A DNA stretch of 64,000 nt, from the NCBI RefSeq assembly GCF_021183625.1, contig NZ_CP089214.1, positions 5,518,001-5,582,000 on the forward strand. The letters run 5' to 3'. Positions 49,097 through 58,001 of the stretch are shown here, piece after piece. Source of the DNA: Nocardia asteroides. Its GTDB lineage: Bacteria > Actinomycetota > Actinomycetes > Mycobacteriales > Mycobacteriaceae. Below the pieces are notes generated by a model. The model made no database searches, was not told where the DNA came from, and saw only the letters and a program-made list of their open reading frames with translations. Numbering within the stretch: the first letter of the stretch is position 1; each line of letters opens with the position of its first letter. Made by a program: the position numbers and the translations under genes.

Positions 49097-50689
49097 ATGA
49101 ACACACCTGCGCCGAGCCGGGAGCCCGATCCGCTGCACCGGGAGCCGTTGCCGGTGGATCTGCTGATCCGCTCGCTGGACCGCTATGCCGATCGGACCGC
49201 CGTGCACATCGGCGACGAGACGCTGACCTATCGCGAGGTGCGGGATCGGATCAGCACCTTCGCGCAGGCGTATCGGGCGCTCGGGCTCGGCGTCGGCAGC
49301 CGGGTGGCGCTGCTCTCGGCGAACCGGCCGGAGGTGCTGTTCACGCAGGGGGCGAACGGCGTTGTCGGGGTGCGCTTCGTGTCGCTGCATCCGATGGGGT
49401 CGCTGGACGACCACTCGTACGCGCTGGCGGACGGCGATATCGAGACGCTGATCTACGACCCGGACAAGTACGAGGAGCGGGCGGCGCAGCTGGCGGCGGC
49501 GGTGCCGAGCCTGAAGACCCTGCTCGCGCTCGGGCCGACCGAGGCGGGGACGGATCTGATCGCCACCGCGGCCGGGTTCGAGCCGGTGCCGCTGACGGCG
49601 CCGGACGTGTCGCTGAACGACACCGGGAGCCTGGCCTATACCGGCGGCACCACCGGCAAGTCCAAGGGCGTCATGCTCAGCTACCGGGGCGCGGCCGCGC
49701 TGCTGCGCATCCAGATGGCGGAGTGGCAGTGGCCCGCCCAGACCCGCTTCCTGGTCTGCACGCCGCTGAGCCACGCGGGCGGCGCGTTCTGGAATCCGAC
49801 CAGCCTGCAGGGCGGGTCGATCGTGGTGCTGCCCGGGTTCAGCCCGGCGGCGGTGCTCGCGGCGATCGAGAAGTACCGGATCACCTCGACCATGCTGGTG
49901 CCGACCATGCTCTACGCGCTGCTCGATTACCCGGAGCTGGACTCCTACGACCTGTCCAGCCTGGAGACGGTCTTCTACGGCGCCTCGGCGATCTCGCCGA
50001 CCCGGCTGGCCGAGGCGATCCGGAGGTTCGGCCCGATCTTCTTCCAGTTCTACGGCCAGGCCGAGAGCCCGATGACGATCTCGGTGCTGCGCAAGGAGGA
50101 CCACGACCTGGACAAGCCGGAGCGGCTGGCCTCCTGCGGGAAGCCGGTGCCGTGGCTGCACGTGGCGCTCCTCGACGACCAGGGCAATGCGGTGCCCGAC
50201 GGCGAGCCGGGCGAGGTCTGCGTGCGCGGGCCGCTGGTCATGCAGGGGTACCTGAACAAGCCGGAGCAGACGGCGGAGGCGACCCAGTTCGGCTGGCTGC
50301 ACACCGGTGACATCGCGCGGCAGGACGCGGAGGGGTTCCTCTACATCGTCGACCGCAAGAAGGACATGATCGTCTCCGGCGGCTTCAACGTGTACCCGCG
50401 CGAGGTGGAGGACGTGCTCTCGGCGCATCCGGCGGTGAGCGCCGCCGCGGTGATCGGGGTGCCGGACGACAAGTGGGGCGAGGCGGTCAAGGCGGTGGTG
50501 GTGCTGCGCGAGGGGCAGCGGGTCGCCGTCGAGGAGCTGCAGGCGCTGGTCAAGGAGCGCAAGGGGGCGGTGTACACGCCGAAGTCGGTCGACTTCGCGG
50601 CGAGCATTCCGGTGAGCCCGCTCGGCAAGCCGGACAAGAAGGCGCTGCGCGCGCAGTACTGGGGCGAGTCGGCGCGTCAAGTGAACTGA
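49097..50689 (+). CDS. acyl-CoA ligase (FadD family)
   Basis: 530 residues. ATP-dependent CoA activation of a carboxylic acid. P-loop-like LAYTGGTTGKSKGVMLSY, A5 motif FYGQAESP, A7 WLHTGDIARQD, A8 DRKKDMIVSGGFNVYPREVE and the catalytic Lys in SPLGKPDKKAL. Full length with no truncation. ATG 49097 with GAGAGGGG upstream. A KstR-type operator and the downstream sterol genes suggest a steroid or branched-chain acid substrate, comparable to FadD17/FadD19; the exact substrate cannot be named. Confidence 0.88.
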   Translation: MNTPAPSREPDPLHREPLPVDLLIRSLDRYADRTAVHIGDETLTYREVRDRISTFAQAYRALGLGVGSRVALLSANRPEVLFTQGANGVVGVRFVSLHPMGSLDDHSYALADGDIETLIYDPDKYEERAAQLAAAVPSLKTLLALGPTEAGTDLIATAAGFEPVPLTAPDVSLNDTGSLAYTGGTTGKSKGVMLSYRGAAALLRIQMAEWQWPAQTRFLVCTPLSHAGGAFWNPTSLQGGSIVVLPGFSPAAVLAAIEKYRITSTMLVPTMLYALLDYPELDSYDLSSLETVFYGASAISPTRLAEAIRRFGPIFFQFYGQAESPMTISVLRKEDHDLDKPERLASCGKPVPWLHVALLDDQGNAVPDGEPGEVCVRGPLVMQGYLNKPEQTAEATQFGWLHTGDIARQDAEGFLYIVDRKKDMIVSGGFNVYPREVEDVLSAHPAVSAAAVIGVPDDKWGEAVKAVVVLREGQRVAVEELQALVKERKGAVYTPKSVDFAASIPVSPLGKPDKKALRAQYWGESARQVN

Positions 50690-50852
50690 GCGGATCATGC
50701 TGCCGGACAGCGGTTTCCGGGCACGGCGGGGTGCCGTGCCCGGGGGCGCGCGGGTGTCGCCGGGCAGGCGGGGCGCACCGGACATGCCGCACCCCGGCCG
50801 GTATCGCCGCGGCCGAGCGCGGCAAGGGCGCAGGATCGGGCCGGGTGCGGCC

Positions 50853-51512
50853 TCAGCGGTCCGGCGGACCCGCGAGAATCGCGGTGACGGTGTCGAGCAG
50901 CTCCGCCAGCACCTCCTCGGCGGTGAGGTGGGTGCCGCTGAGCGCGAGGATGTCGCGCAGCCGGTCCCGGTCGCCGAGGGTCTGGAAGGTGAAGGTCATC
51001 GCCTGGGTGAGGCGGAAGCGCACCGTGCGGGGTGGCAGGTCGGGGTGCAGCCGGGTGAGCAGCTCGGTGAAACGCACGGCCTGCGCGGTGAACTCCTCGG
51101 TCACCTGGCGGAGCGCGCCGTGGTTGACGGTGATCACGTCGGCGACGACGGTGACCCAGTCGCCGCCGCCCGCCGCCATGGCCTCGGCGACCGGGCGGAC
51201 GAAGGCATCGGCAAGGGCGCGGGCGGCGGGCTCGCTCGCCTCGGCGGCGTCGAGCAGCTCGGCGCGGCGCACCGAGATCTCCCCGCCGCGCGCCCGGATC
51301 ACGGCCCGGACGAGGGCATCCTTCGAGCCGAAGTGGTAGTGCACCGACGCGACATTCGCGCCCGCCGCGGCCATCACGGCGCGCAGCGAGACGGCGTCGA
51401 TGCCGCGTTCGGCGAAGAGCCGCTCGGCGGCGGCCACCAGCCTGCGGTCGGTGGACAGGGTGGCGTCCGCGCGCGGCGCGCCGGACTCCGCCGTTTCCCG
51501 CCCTGCAGTCAC
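50853..51512 (-). CDS. TetR-family regulator
   Basis: 219 residues. Helix-turn-helix: DRRLVAAAERLFAERGIDAV, SLRAVMAAAGANVASVHYHF, GSKDALV. The C-terminal domain is of the TetR_C group (FRLTQAMTFTFQTLGDRDRL). It follows the SDR gene by 84 bp on the same strand and may be co-transcribed. A 7-4-7 dyad upstream of the SDR gene (52358-52375) is a candidate operator. Confidence 0.87.
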   Translation of the reverse strand: MTAGRETAESGAPRADATLSTDRRLVAAAERLFAERGIDAVSLRAVMAAAGANVASVHYHFGSKDALVRAVIRARGGEISVRRAELLDAAEASEPAARALADAFVRPVAEAMAAGGGDWVTVVADVITVNHGALRQVTEEFTAQAVRFTELLTRLHPDLPPRTVRFRLTQAMTFTFQTLGDRDRLRDILALSGTHLTAEEVLAELLDTVTAILAGPPDR

Positions 51513-51596
51513 GGAATCGACCCTAGCGCCCCGCGCCCGGCCCGGGAGACCGGCGCGGGGCGCGGCGCTGCCGTCATCCCCGGCGCGGTGCCCGGC

Positions 51597-52337
51597 CTAC
51601 GAGGTCTTGTGCGGCACGCCGACGACGAGCCCGCCGTCCACGACGAACTCGGCCCCGGTGGCGTAGGACGACTCGTCGCCGGCCAGGAAGAGCACGAAGG
51701 TCGCGACCTCCTCCGGCGCGGCCGGGCGGCCCATCGGGATGGTGACCATGTCGTCCGGGATGTTCTCGGTCATGGGGGTGCGGATCAGCCCGGGGTGCAG
51801 CGAGTTCACCCGGATGCCGAGCGGCGCCAGCTCCAGCGCGGCCGACTTGGCCAGGCCGCGCACGCCCCACTTGGTGGCGACGTAGCCGTGCGCCCACGGC
51901 GCCCCGCGCAGCCCCTCGATCGAGGAGACGTTGATGATCGAGCCGGTGCCCGCCTTCTTCATGGCGGGCACGACGGCGCGCAGGCCGAGGAAGGTGCCGG
52001 TCAGGTTGACGTCCAGGATGCGGCGCCACTGCTCCAGGTCGAACTTGTGGATGGGCGCGCCGTTCACGATGCCCGCGTTGTTCACCAGCACGGTCAGCGA
52101 GCCGAACTCCTGCACGGCGACGGCGACGGCGGCGTCCCACTCCTCGGGCTGGGTGACGTCGAGGTGGACGTAGCGCGCGCCGGCGCCGATCTCCTCGGCC
52201 AGCGCCTTGCCCTCGTCGTCCAGGATGTCGCCGATGACGACCTGCGCGCCCTCGGCCACCAGCAGCCTGGCGTGCGCGGCGCCCATGCCCCTCGCACCGC
52301 CACTGATGAGTGCAACTTTGCCGTCAACGCGTCCCAT
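51597..52337 (-). CDS. SDR, FabG3-like 3-alpha/20-beta-hydroxysteroid dehydrogenase
   Basis: 246 residues. Rossmann motif SGGARGMGAAHARLLV (TGxxxGxG), VNNAGIV, catalytic Ser in INVSSIEGLRG, YVATKWGVRGL (Tyr and Lys), and VNSLHPGLIRTPM. The SIEGL and VVDGG..VGVPH segments closely resemble mycobacterial Rv2002 (FabG3), an NADH-dependent 20-beta-hydroxysteroid dehydrogenase. A close paralogue is at 61384-62121. Divergent from a DHDPR-like gene. Confidence 0.88.
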   Translation of the reverse strand: MGRVDGKVALISGGARGMGAAHARLLVAEGAQVVIGDILDDEGKALAEEIGAGARYVHLDVTQPEEWDAAVAVAVQEFGSLTVLVNNAGIVNGAPIHKFDLEQWRRILDVNLTGTFLGLRAVVPAMKKAGTGSIINVSSIEGLRGAPWAHGYVATKWGVRGLAKSAALELAPLGIRVNSLHPGLIRTPMTENIPDDMVTIPMGRPAAPEEVATFVLFLAGDESSYATGAEFVVDGGLVVGVPHKTS

Positions 52338-52357
52338 GGCCCGACGCTACCATAGGA

Positions 52358-52390
52358 TCTGGAACACATTCCAGACAGATTTCCAGACAG
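52358..52390. promoter_or_regulatory. dyad TCTGGAA-CACA-TTCCAGA with an extra half site
   Basis: Perfect 7-bp arms (52358-52364, 52369-52375). The right half TTCCAGACAG is repeated directly at 52381-52390. It lies between the divergent SDR and DHDPR-like genes. TGGAACACATTCCA differs from the KstR consensus by one core base. Confidence 0.55.
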
Positions 52391-52421
52391 GTGCTCGGGC
52401 ACCGTCGGCAGAGGAGATTCC

Positions 52422-53504
52422 ATGCCCATCCGCGTCGTCCACATCGCTACCGGGAACGTGGGCGCGCTGGCGCTGCGCCAGCTCGTCACCGACCCGCGCT
52501 TCGAGCTCGCCGGGCTCGCGGTCGCCACCCCGGGCAAGGTCGGGAAGGACGCGGGGGAGCTGGCCGGGCTCGACGTGGTCACCGGCATCACCGCGGTGGA
52601 CGACCTGGACGCGCTGCTCGCGCTGGAGCCGGACTGCGCGGTCTACTGCGCCATGGGCGACACCAGGCCGATGGAGGCGCTGGAGGACTGCCTGAAGTTC
52701 CTGGCCGCGGGGGTGAACGTGGTCGGCTCGGCGCCGGTGTCGTTCCAGTACCCGTGGCAGGTGCTGCCGCAGAAGGTGATCGACCGGGTGCAGCAGACGG
52801 CGGTGGACGGCGGGGCGAGCTTCTTCGTCACCGGGGTGGACCCGGGGTTCGCGAACGACCTGATCCCGTTCGCGCTCGCCTCCACCTGTCAGCGGATCGA
52901 GCAGGTGCGCTGCCTGGAGATCGCGGACTACGCGACCTACGACGGCGCGACGGTGATGTTCGACGTCATGGGGTTCGGCAAGCCGCTGGACGAGGTGCCG
53001 CTGCTGTTGCTGCCCGGGGTGCTCACCATCGCGTGGGGGTCGACGCTGCGGCAGCTGGCGGCGGGGTTCGGGATCGAGCTGGACGAGATCACCGAGAGCT
53101 ACGAGCGGGAGCCGGCGCCGGAGGCGTTCGACATCGCGGCCGGGCACGTGCCGAAGGGTGGGGTGGCGGCGCTGCGCTTCGAGATCGTCGGGCGGGTCGA
53201 CGGGCATCCGGCGATCGTGGTGGAGCACGTGACGCGGCTCCGCGACGACCTGCGGCCGGATTGGGCGCGGCCGGCGCAGGAGGGCGGGTCGTACCGGGTG
53301 GAGATCACGGGGGAGCCGTCGTACACCGTGGATATCTGCCCGACCAGCGAGCTCGGCGATCACAACCACGCCGCGATCGTGGCGGCGGCGGGGCGGATCG
53401 TGAACGCGATCCCCGACGTCGTCGCGGCGGAGCCGGGCTTGCGGACCACCGCGGAGCTGCCGCTGGGTACCGGCAGGGGAGTGTTCGCGGTTCCCGCGAA
53501 GTGA
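52422..53504 (+). CDS. DHDPR-like NAD(P)-dependent oxidoreductase
   Basis: 360 residues. N-terminal Rossmann fold IRVVHIATGNVGALALRQLV with GxxGxxG-type loop, then VYCAMGDTRPMEALEDCLKF and the C-terminal domain with FVTGVDPGFANDLIPFALA. Proteins of this layout are annotated as dihydrodipicolinate reductase N-terminus or amine-dehydrogenase-like; many lie in lipid or sterol clusters of Mycobacteriales. ATG 52422 after GAGGAGATTCC. Not the lysine-pathway DapB, which is shorter (about 245 residues). Confidence 0.8.
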   Translation: MPIRVVHIATGNVGALALRQLVTDPRFELAGLAVATPGKVGKDAGELAGLDVVTGITAVDDLDALLALEPDCAVYCAMGDTRPMEALEDCLKFLAAGVNVVGSAPVSFQYPWQVLPQKVIDRVQQTAVDGGASFFVTGVDPGFANDLIPFALASTCQRIEQVRCLEIADYATYDGATVMFDVMGFGKPLDEVPLLLLPGVLTIAWGSTLRQLAAGFGIELDEITESYEREPAPEAFDIAAGHVPKGGVAALRFEIVGRVDGHPAIVVEHVTRLRDDLRPDWARPAQEGGSYRVEITGEPSYTVDICPTSELGDHNHAAIVAAAGRIVNAIPDVVAAEPGLRTTAELPLGTGRGVFAVPAK

Positions 53505-53510
53505 GGAATC

Positions 53511-53538
53511 GGGCCGGCCGGGGATTCGGCCGGCCCGG
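53511..53538. terminator. bidirectional terminator hairpin
   Basis: CGGGCCGGCCG-(6 nt)-CGGCCGGCCCG, an 11-bp perfect stem between the convergent ends of the DHDPR-like gene and the SCP-x thiolase gene. Confidence 0.65.
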
Positions 53539-53598
53539 CAGCCATCGGGGCGGAACCACCCGCGCGGCCCGGCTCGGGGTCGTCGCCGCGTCGGCCAC

Positions 53599-54795
53599 CT
53601 ACCCCTGCGGGCCGCGGTACAGCGTCACCGCGCAGGCTCCGCCGAGACCGAGGTTGTGCGCCAGCCCGATCCGGGCGCCCGCAACCTGCCGTCCCTGCGC
53701 CAACCCGCGCAACTGCCAGGACAACTCGGCGCACTGCGCCAGCCCGGTCGCGCCGAGCGGATGCCCCTTGGAGATCAGCCCCCCGGACGGGTTCACCACC
53801 CACCGCCCGCCGTACGTGGTCGCCCCGGACTCCACCAGCGCCCCGGACTCGCCCGGCGCGCACAACCCGAGCGCCTCGTAGGTGAGCAGCTCGTTGATCG
53901 AGAAGCAGTCGTGCACCTCGAGCACGTCCACCTCCTCGATGCCGACCCCGGCCGCCTCGAAGACCTGCCGCCCGGCCCGCCGCGTCATGGGCGTGCCGAC
54001 CACGTCGATCATCGACCCGCTCGCGAAGGATTCGGCGTCGTCGGTGACGAGCGCCTGCGCCGCGATCTCCACCGCCTGCCCGCCGAGCCCGTGCTCATCG
54101 ACGAACCGCTCGCTCGCGATCACCGCGGCGGCGGCGCCGTCGGACATGGGGGAGCACTGCGAGCGGGTGAGCGGGTCGTGCACCGGCTTGTCGGCGAGCA
54201 CCTGCTCGATTGTGTAGGCGTTTTGGAACTGGGCGTACGGGTTGCGCGTCGAGTGCTCGTGGTTCTTCACCGCGACCGCGGCCAGCTGCTCCCGCGTGGT
54301 GCCGTGCGTGCGCATGTGCTCGGCCGCGGCGGCGCCGAAGAACTGGGTGGTGAGCGGCGCGGTGCCGAACCCGGCCGCGGCCTTCAGTGCCGCCAGGTGC
54401 CGGTCGATGGTGGTCACCGCGGGCCGCGCCCCCGACCCGGCCATGGCCTCCCTGGTCATCTGCTCGAAGCCGACGGCGAGGGTCACGTCGGCGGCGCCGA
54501 ACCGCACCCACTCCTGGGCGAGCAGCAGCGCGGAGGTGCCGGTGGCGCAGTTGTTGTTGACGTTCACCGCGGGAATTCCGGTCAGCCCGACCTCGTACAG
54601 CGCGCGCTGGCCCGCGGTGGAGGGCTGGAAGACGTAGCCGACGGCCGCGCGCCGCACCCGGTCGTAGCCGATGCCCGCGTCGCCGAGCGCGCCGTTCACC
54701 GCCTCGGCCACCATCTGCGGGTAGGTCCAGTCGCGGCTCTGGATCTTCTCGAACCTGGTCATTCCGACGCCGACGACGTAGGCCCGGTTGGTCAT
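53599..54795 (-). CDS. SCP-x/Ltp-type thiolase
   Basis: 398 residues, thiolase fold. Catalytic Cys in VNNNCATGTSALLLAQEW, His in VHDCFSINELLTYE (HDxF/NEL motif) and GHPLGATG, and a C-terminal GLGGACAVT. All catalytic residues of a sterol-carrier-protein-X thiolase are present, so it should cleave a beta-ketoacyl-CoA. ATG 54795. Last gene of a five-gene minus-strand operon of DUF35 and Ltp-type proteins. It resembles M. tuberculosis Ltp1 more than FadA5. Confidence 0.87.
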   Translation of the reverse strand: MTNRAYVVGVGMTRFEKIQSRDWTYPQMVAEAVNGALGDAGIGYDRVRRAAVGYVFQPSTAGQRALYEVGLTGIPAVNVNNNCATGTSALLLAQEWVRFGAADVTLAVGFEQMTREAMAGSGARPAVTTIDRHLAALKAAAGFGTAPLTTQFFGAAAAEHMRTHGTTREQLAAVAVKNHEHSTRNPYAQFQNAYTIEQVLADKPVHDPLTRSQCSPMSDGAAAAVIASERFVDEHGLGGQAVEIAAQALVTDDAESFASGSMIDVVGTPMTRRAGRQVFEAAGVGIEEVDVLEVHDCFSINELLTYEALGLCAPGESGALVESGATTYGGRWVVNPSGGLISKGHPLGATGLAQCAELSWQLRGLAQGRQVAGARIGLAHNLGLGGACAVTLYRGPQG

Positions 54796-54809
54796 GCGTT
54801 CTCCTCGGA

Positions 54810-55958
54810 TCAGGGCCGGTCGCTGCCGACGACCCACAGGGCGTGGAACTGGGAGGCGCCGCCCATTGCGTGCCCGACGGCCAGGCGCGCGCCGTCCACC
54901 TGGTGCTCGCCCGCGGTGCCGCGCACCTGCAGCGCGGCCTCGGCGAAGCGGAGCAGCCCGGTGGCGCCGGTGGGGTTGCCGGAGAGCACGCCGCCGGAGG
55001 GGTTCACCGGCAGCCTGCCGCCGAAGGCGGTGCTGCCGTCGTCGACGAGTTCCCAGGCGCGGCCCTCCTCGGCCAGCCCGATGTTCTCCAGCCACATGGG
55101 CTCGTACCAGCTGTACGGGATGTACAGCTCGGCGGTGTCGATCTCGGTGGCGGGGTCGGTGATCCCGGCCTGGCGGTAGGCGTCGGCGGCGCACTGGCGG
55201 CCCGCCTCCGGGTTCACCTCGTCGCGGCCGGCGAAGTGGCCGGTCTCGGTGCGCCAGGACATGCCGTGGATCCAGGCGGGCGGGTGCGTGCCGCCGCCGG
55301 TGTCGTCCGCGCCGGTGACCACGATGGCGCAGGAGCCGTCCGAGGAGGGGCAGGACTCCAGGTAGCGGATGGGGTCCCAGAGCATGCGCGATCCGCGCAC
55401 CTCCTCGACGGTGATGTCCGGGCGCTGGATGTGCGCGTACGGGTTGCGGGTGGCGTTGAGCCGGTGGTTCACCGCGACCTGCCAGCCGATGTGCTCGGGC
55501 GCGCCGGAGCGGCGGATGTACTCGCGGATGATCGGGGCGAAGTGCGCGCCGGCGCCCGCGCCGAGGTGCGCGCTGAACGGGAGGCCGCGGGAGAGCGCCC
55601 AGGTGAAGTCGCCCTCGGATTCCTTGGAGTAGGCGACCACCAGCACCCGCTTCGCCAGCCCGGCCTGCACCAGGTGCGCGCCGTAGATGGCGGCGTGCCC
55701 GCCGACGCTGCCGCCGGTGAACACCCTGGTCACCGGCAGGCCGCGGGCGCCCATGGCGTCGGCCAGGTAGAGCTCGGGGTTCATCACGCCGTCGAACAGG
55801 TCGGGGGTCTTGGAGAGCACCACCGCGTCGATGTCGGCGAACTCCAGCCTGGCGTCGGCGAGCGCGGCGTCCACCGACTCGCGCACCAGCGCGCCGATGG
55901 TGACCTCGCGCCGCTTGGCCTGCCTGCTCTGCCCGATCCCGACCACAGCGGTTCTCAT
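54810..55958 (-). CDS. thiolase-fold aldolase-type protein (Ltp3-like)
   Basis: 382 residues with thiolase topology but no catalytic triad: the Cys position reads TGGSVGGHAA and the GHP His is Asn in NPSGGVLSGNPTGATG. Loss of these residues is typical of Ltp2/Ltp3/Ltp4 proteins, which act as retro-aldolases on steroid side-chain CoA esters when bound to a DUF35 partner. The Tyr-rich segment ELYIPYSWYEPMWLEN lies where Ltp aldolases carry catalytic Tyr. Start overlaps the previous gene (ATGA). Role in C24-branched sterol side-chain cleavage inferred from Rhodococcus Ltp3/Ltp4 work. Confidence 0.75.
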   Translation of the reverse strand: MRTAVVGIGQSRQAKRREVTIGALVRESVDAALADARLEFADIDAVVLSKTPDLFDGVMNPELYLADAMGARGLPVTRVFTGGSVGGHAAIYGAHLVQAGLAKRVLVVAYSKESEGDFTWALSRGLPFSAHLGAGAGAHFAPIIREYIRRSGAPEHIGWQVAVNHRLNATRNPYAHIQRPDITVEEVRGSRMLWDPIRYLESCPSSDGSCAIVVTGADDTGGGTHPPAWIHGMSWRTETGHFAGRDEVNPEAGRQCAADAYRQAGITDPATEIDTAELYIPYSWYEPMWLENIGLAEEGRAWELVDDGSTAFGGRLPVNPSGGVLSGNPTGATGLLRFAEAALQVRGTAGEHQVDGARLAVGHAMGGASQFHALWVVGSDRP

Positions 55959-57025
55959 CGGTCACCCTCCAGCAGGCAGATCATGTTCTGTTGCAGCGCC
56001 GGGCCGTTGGTGGCGTGCGCCAGCGTCCGCCCGGCCCGGCCGCGCAGGATGTGCGCCGCCGCCTCGCCGATCCTGATGAGCCCGGTCGCGGTGGCCGGGC
56101 GGCCGGTGAGCGGGCCGCCGCCCGGGTTGATCGGGGTGGCGCCGAGGCCGAGCGCGGCGGCGAGGAACGGCTCCTGATAGCTGTACTCGGTGTGCAGCTC
56201 GGCGATGTCGACGTCGGCGGCGGCGAACCCGGCGAACTCGGCCGCCTTCGCCGCCGCGCGGGTCACGGTGTCGCACTCGGTCAGATCCCGCGCGCCGAGG
56301 TAGTGCGTGTCCATCCGGTGGTCGATGCCGCGCAGCCACGCCGGGCGTTCGGTCAGCGCCCGCGCGGTGTCGCCCGCGGCGAGCACCAGCACGGCGGCGG
56401 CGTCGCCCGCGGGGCCGCAGTCGTGCGCGCGCAGCGGGCTGGCGATGTACGGCGCCGCCAGCAGCTCCTCGACCGTCACCACCCCGCTGACCTGCGCGCC
56501 CGGCTCGTCCACGGCGGCGGCGAGGCTGCGCGCGACCACCTCGGCCAGCTGCTTCTCGTCCAGCGCGCCCGCGGCGAGCAGCGCGGCGGCCTGCAACCCG
56601 GCGGCGGCGTCGCGGTGCGGGCGCAGCGGGGCGAGGAAGTAGGGGTCGAGCTGGGCGGCCATGACCTGGTCCAGGTCGCTGGGGAGCGCGGCGCGGCCGA
56701 TCCCGTACACCACCGCGATCGCACCCTCGCCGAGCTGCAGCCAGGTCCACGCCTCGTGCAGCGCCCAGGCCGCGTCCATCTCGACGTGCGACTCGGAGAT
56801 CGGCGGCCAGGCGCCGACCGCGTCCAGCGAGTCGATGTAGGCGAAGGTGCGGCCCTCGAAGAAGTCGTGGCTGCCGGAGGCCCAGAAGTCGACTCGGTCG
56901 CGGGTGATCCCGGCCGCGGTCAGCGCGCGGCGCATGACCGGGAGCAGGATCTCGGCCATGTCGACCTCGCGGTCGGCGGCCTTCCCCGGTGACCGCTCGT
57001 ACGCCACCACCGCGACATCACGCAT
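55955..57025 (-). CDS. thiolase-fold aldolase-type protein (Ltp4-like)
   Basis: 356 residues, thiolase-like fold lacking the catalytic Cys (the loop reads SHVEMDAAWALHEAW) and the GHP His (Arg in GGGPLTGRPATATG). Near the end ELHTEYSYQEPFLAAALG keeps a Tyr-rich loop like other Ltp aldolases. It overlaps the DUF35 gene by 8 bp and the next Ltp gene by 4 bp, so equal expression of a multi-subunit complex is likely. By order it matches M. tuberculosis Rv3522 (ltp4). Confidence 0.75.
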   Translation of the reverse strand: MRDVAVVAYERSPGKAADREVDMAEILLPVMRRALTAAGITRDRVDFWASGSHDFFEGRTFAYIDSLDAVGAWPPISESHVEMDAAWALHEAWTWLQLGEGAIAVVYGIGRAALPSDLDQVMAAQLDPYFLAPLRPHRDAAAGLQAAALLAAGALDEKQLAEVVARSLAAAVDEPGAQVSGVVTVEELLAAPYIASPLRAHDCGPAGDAAAVLVLAAGDTARALTERPAWLRGIDHRMDTHYLGARDLTECDTVTRAAAKAAEFAGFAAADVDIAELHTEYSYQEPFLAAALGLGATPINPGGGPLTGRPATATGLIRIGEAAAHILRGRAGRTLAHATNGPALQQNMICLLEGDR

Positions 57026-57488
57026 CGGAGCCGCCCGCCGTCGGCCGGAAGTACCGGATGCTGTCCAGGGAGTGCGTCAGCTCGGCCTCCTCGGCCCACA
57101 CCGGCTCCACCTCCATGCCGATCTGCAGTGCGGCCGAGTCGATCTCGCGCACCAGGTGCATGAGCCTGGTGTCGGCGCCGTGCACCTGGATCTGCGCGAC
57201 CGCGTACGGCGGGTCGAACCGCTGCCCGGGGAAGGGGAAGTTGACGACGCAGAAGGTGCGCACGGTTCCGGTGCCCGCCAGCGGGAAGGGCGCGCCGAGC
57301 TCGGTGAGGCAGCGCGAACAGAACTCCGGCGGCGGCAGGTACACCTGCGCGCAGCCGGGGCAGCGCCTGGCCAGCAGCTCGCGCCGGGCGAGGCCGCGCA
57401 GGAAGAGCGAGCGCCCGCCGCCGGCCACGTAGGTGTAGTCCATCTTGAACGGGCTGGTGAACGTGGTCACCGGGGCGGGCAGGGTCAC
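57018..57488 (-). CDS. DUF35 OB-fold protein with zinc ribbon
   Basis: 156 residues. Rubredoxin-like zinc ribbon CPGCAQVYLPPPEFCSRC near residue 45, then the OB fold GTVRTFCVVNFPFPGQRFDP. DUF35 proteins open the active site of partner thiolase or aldolase proteins (as ChsH2 does for Ltp2). GTG overlaps the stop of the next DUF35 gene (GTGA). With the following gene it covers the length of Rv3521 (about 300 residues), which appears fused in M. tuberculosis. Confidence 0.8.
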   Translation of the reverse strand: MTLPAPVTTFTSPFKMDYTYVAGGGRSLFLRGLARRELLARRCPGCAQVYLPPPEFCSRCLTELGAPFPLAGTGTVRTFCVVNFPFPGQRFDPPYAVAQIQVHGADTRLMHLVREIDSAALQIGMEVEPVWAEEAELTHSLDSIRYFRPTAGGSDA

Positions 57489-57946
57489 GATTCCTCCAGG
57501 GGCTCGAAGCAGACGATGTCGCGGATGCTGCCCTCCCGCTCCGCGCGCCAGCGCACCCTGACCCGCAGCCCGACACCGATCGAATCCAGCTCCCCGCCGA
57601 CGTCGACGGCGTGGAAGAGCGCCCCCTCGGTGCCGTCGATCCGGATCAGCGCCCAGGCGAAGTGGCCGGGGCCGAGTTCGTCGTGCTCGCGGCTCGGCAC
57701 CCCGGTCCAGCCGAGCACCGTGCCGACGTCGGGGAGTGGAACGAGTTCGCCGGTGGGGCGCGCGGTGTCCGGGTCGATCTCCAGCGGCGGGCAGAGCACG
57801 GTGCCGCGGTCGGTGCGGGCGCCGAAGAGCCGCGCCTCGCGGAGCCCGCCGAAGAACACGCCGAGCGTGGGCCCCACCGTGCGGGTGAACGGGAACTCGA
57901 CGCTGTAGGGCGCGGTGAGGCTGGAATCAGCGGGTTCGCTCGGCAC
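57485..57946 (-). CDS. DUF35-like OB-fold protein without zinc ribbon
   Basis: 153 residues. EFPFTRTVGPTLGVFFGGLR, a short VLCPPLEIDPDTARPTGELV, then an OB-like strand set (GTVLGWTGVPSREHD). It has only single Cys residues, so no zinc ribbon. GTG 57946 follows GAGGAGG by 4-5 nt. First gene of the operon; two operators (58002-58017 and 58086-58099) lie upstream. Partner of the zinc-ribbon DUF35 protein is inferred from their overlap. Confidence 0.72.
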   Translation of the reverse strand: MPSEPADSSLTAPYSVEFPFTRTVGPTLGVFFGGLREARLFGARTDRGTVLCPPLEIDPDTARPTGELVPLPDVGTVLGWTGVPSREHDELGPGHFAWALIRIDGTEGALFHAVDVGGELDSIGVGLRVRVRWRAEREGSIRDIVCFEPLEES

Positions 57947-58001
57947 GGAGCCTCCTCGGGTGGGGATCGCCCACCGATCGTGGACCGGGACCGCGGCGAT
58001 G

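Noticed and set aside
48947..50785. Minus-strand ORF of 612 codons over the acyl-CoA ligase
   Set aside because: Antisense shadow; the plus strand encodes a complete ligase with all motifs.
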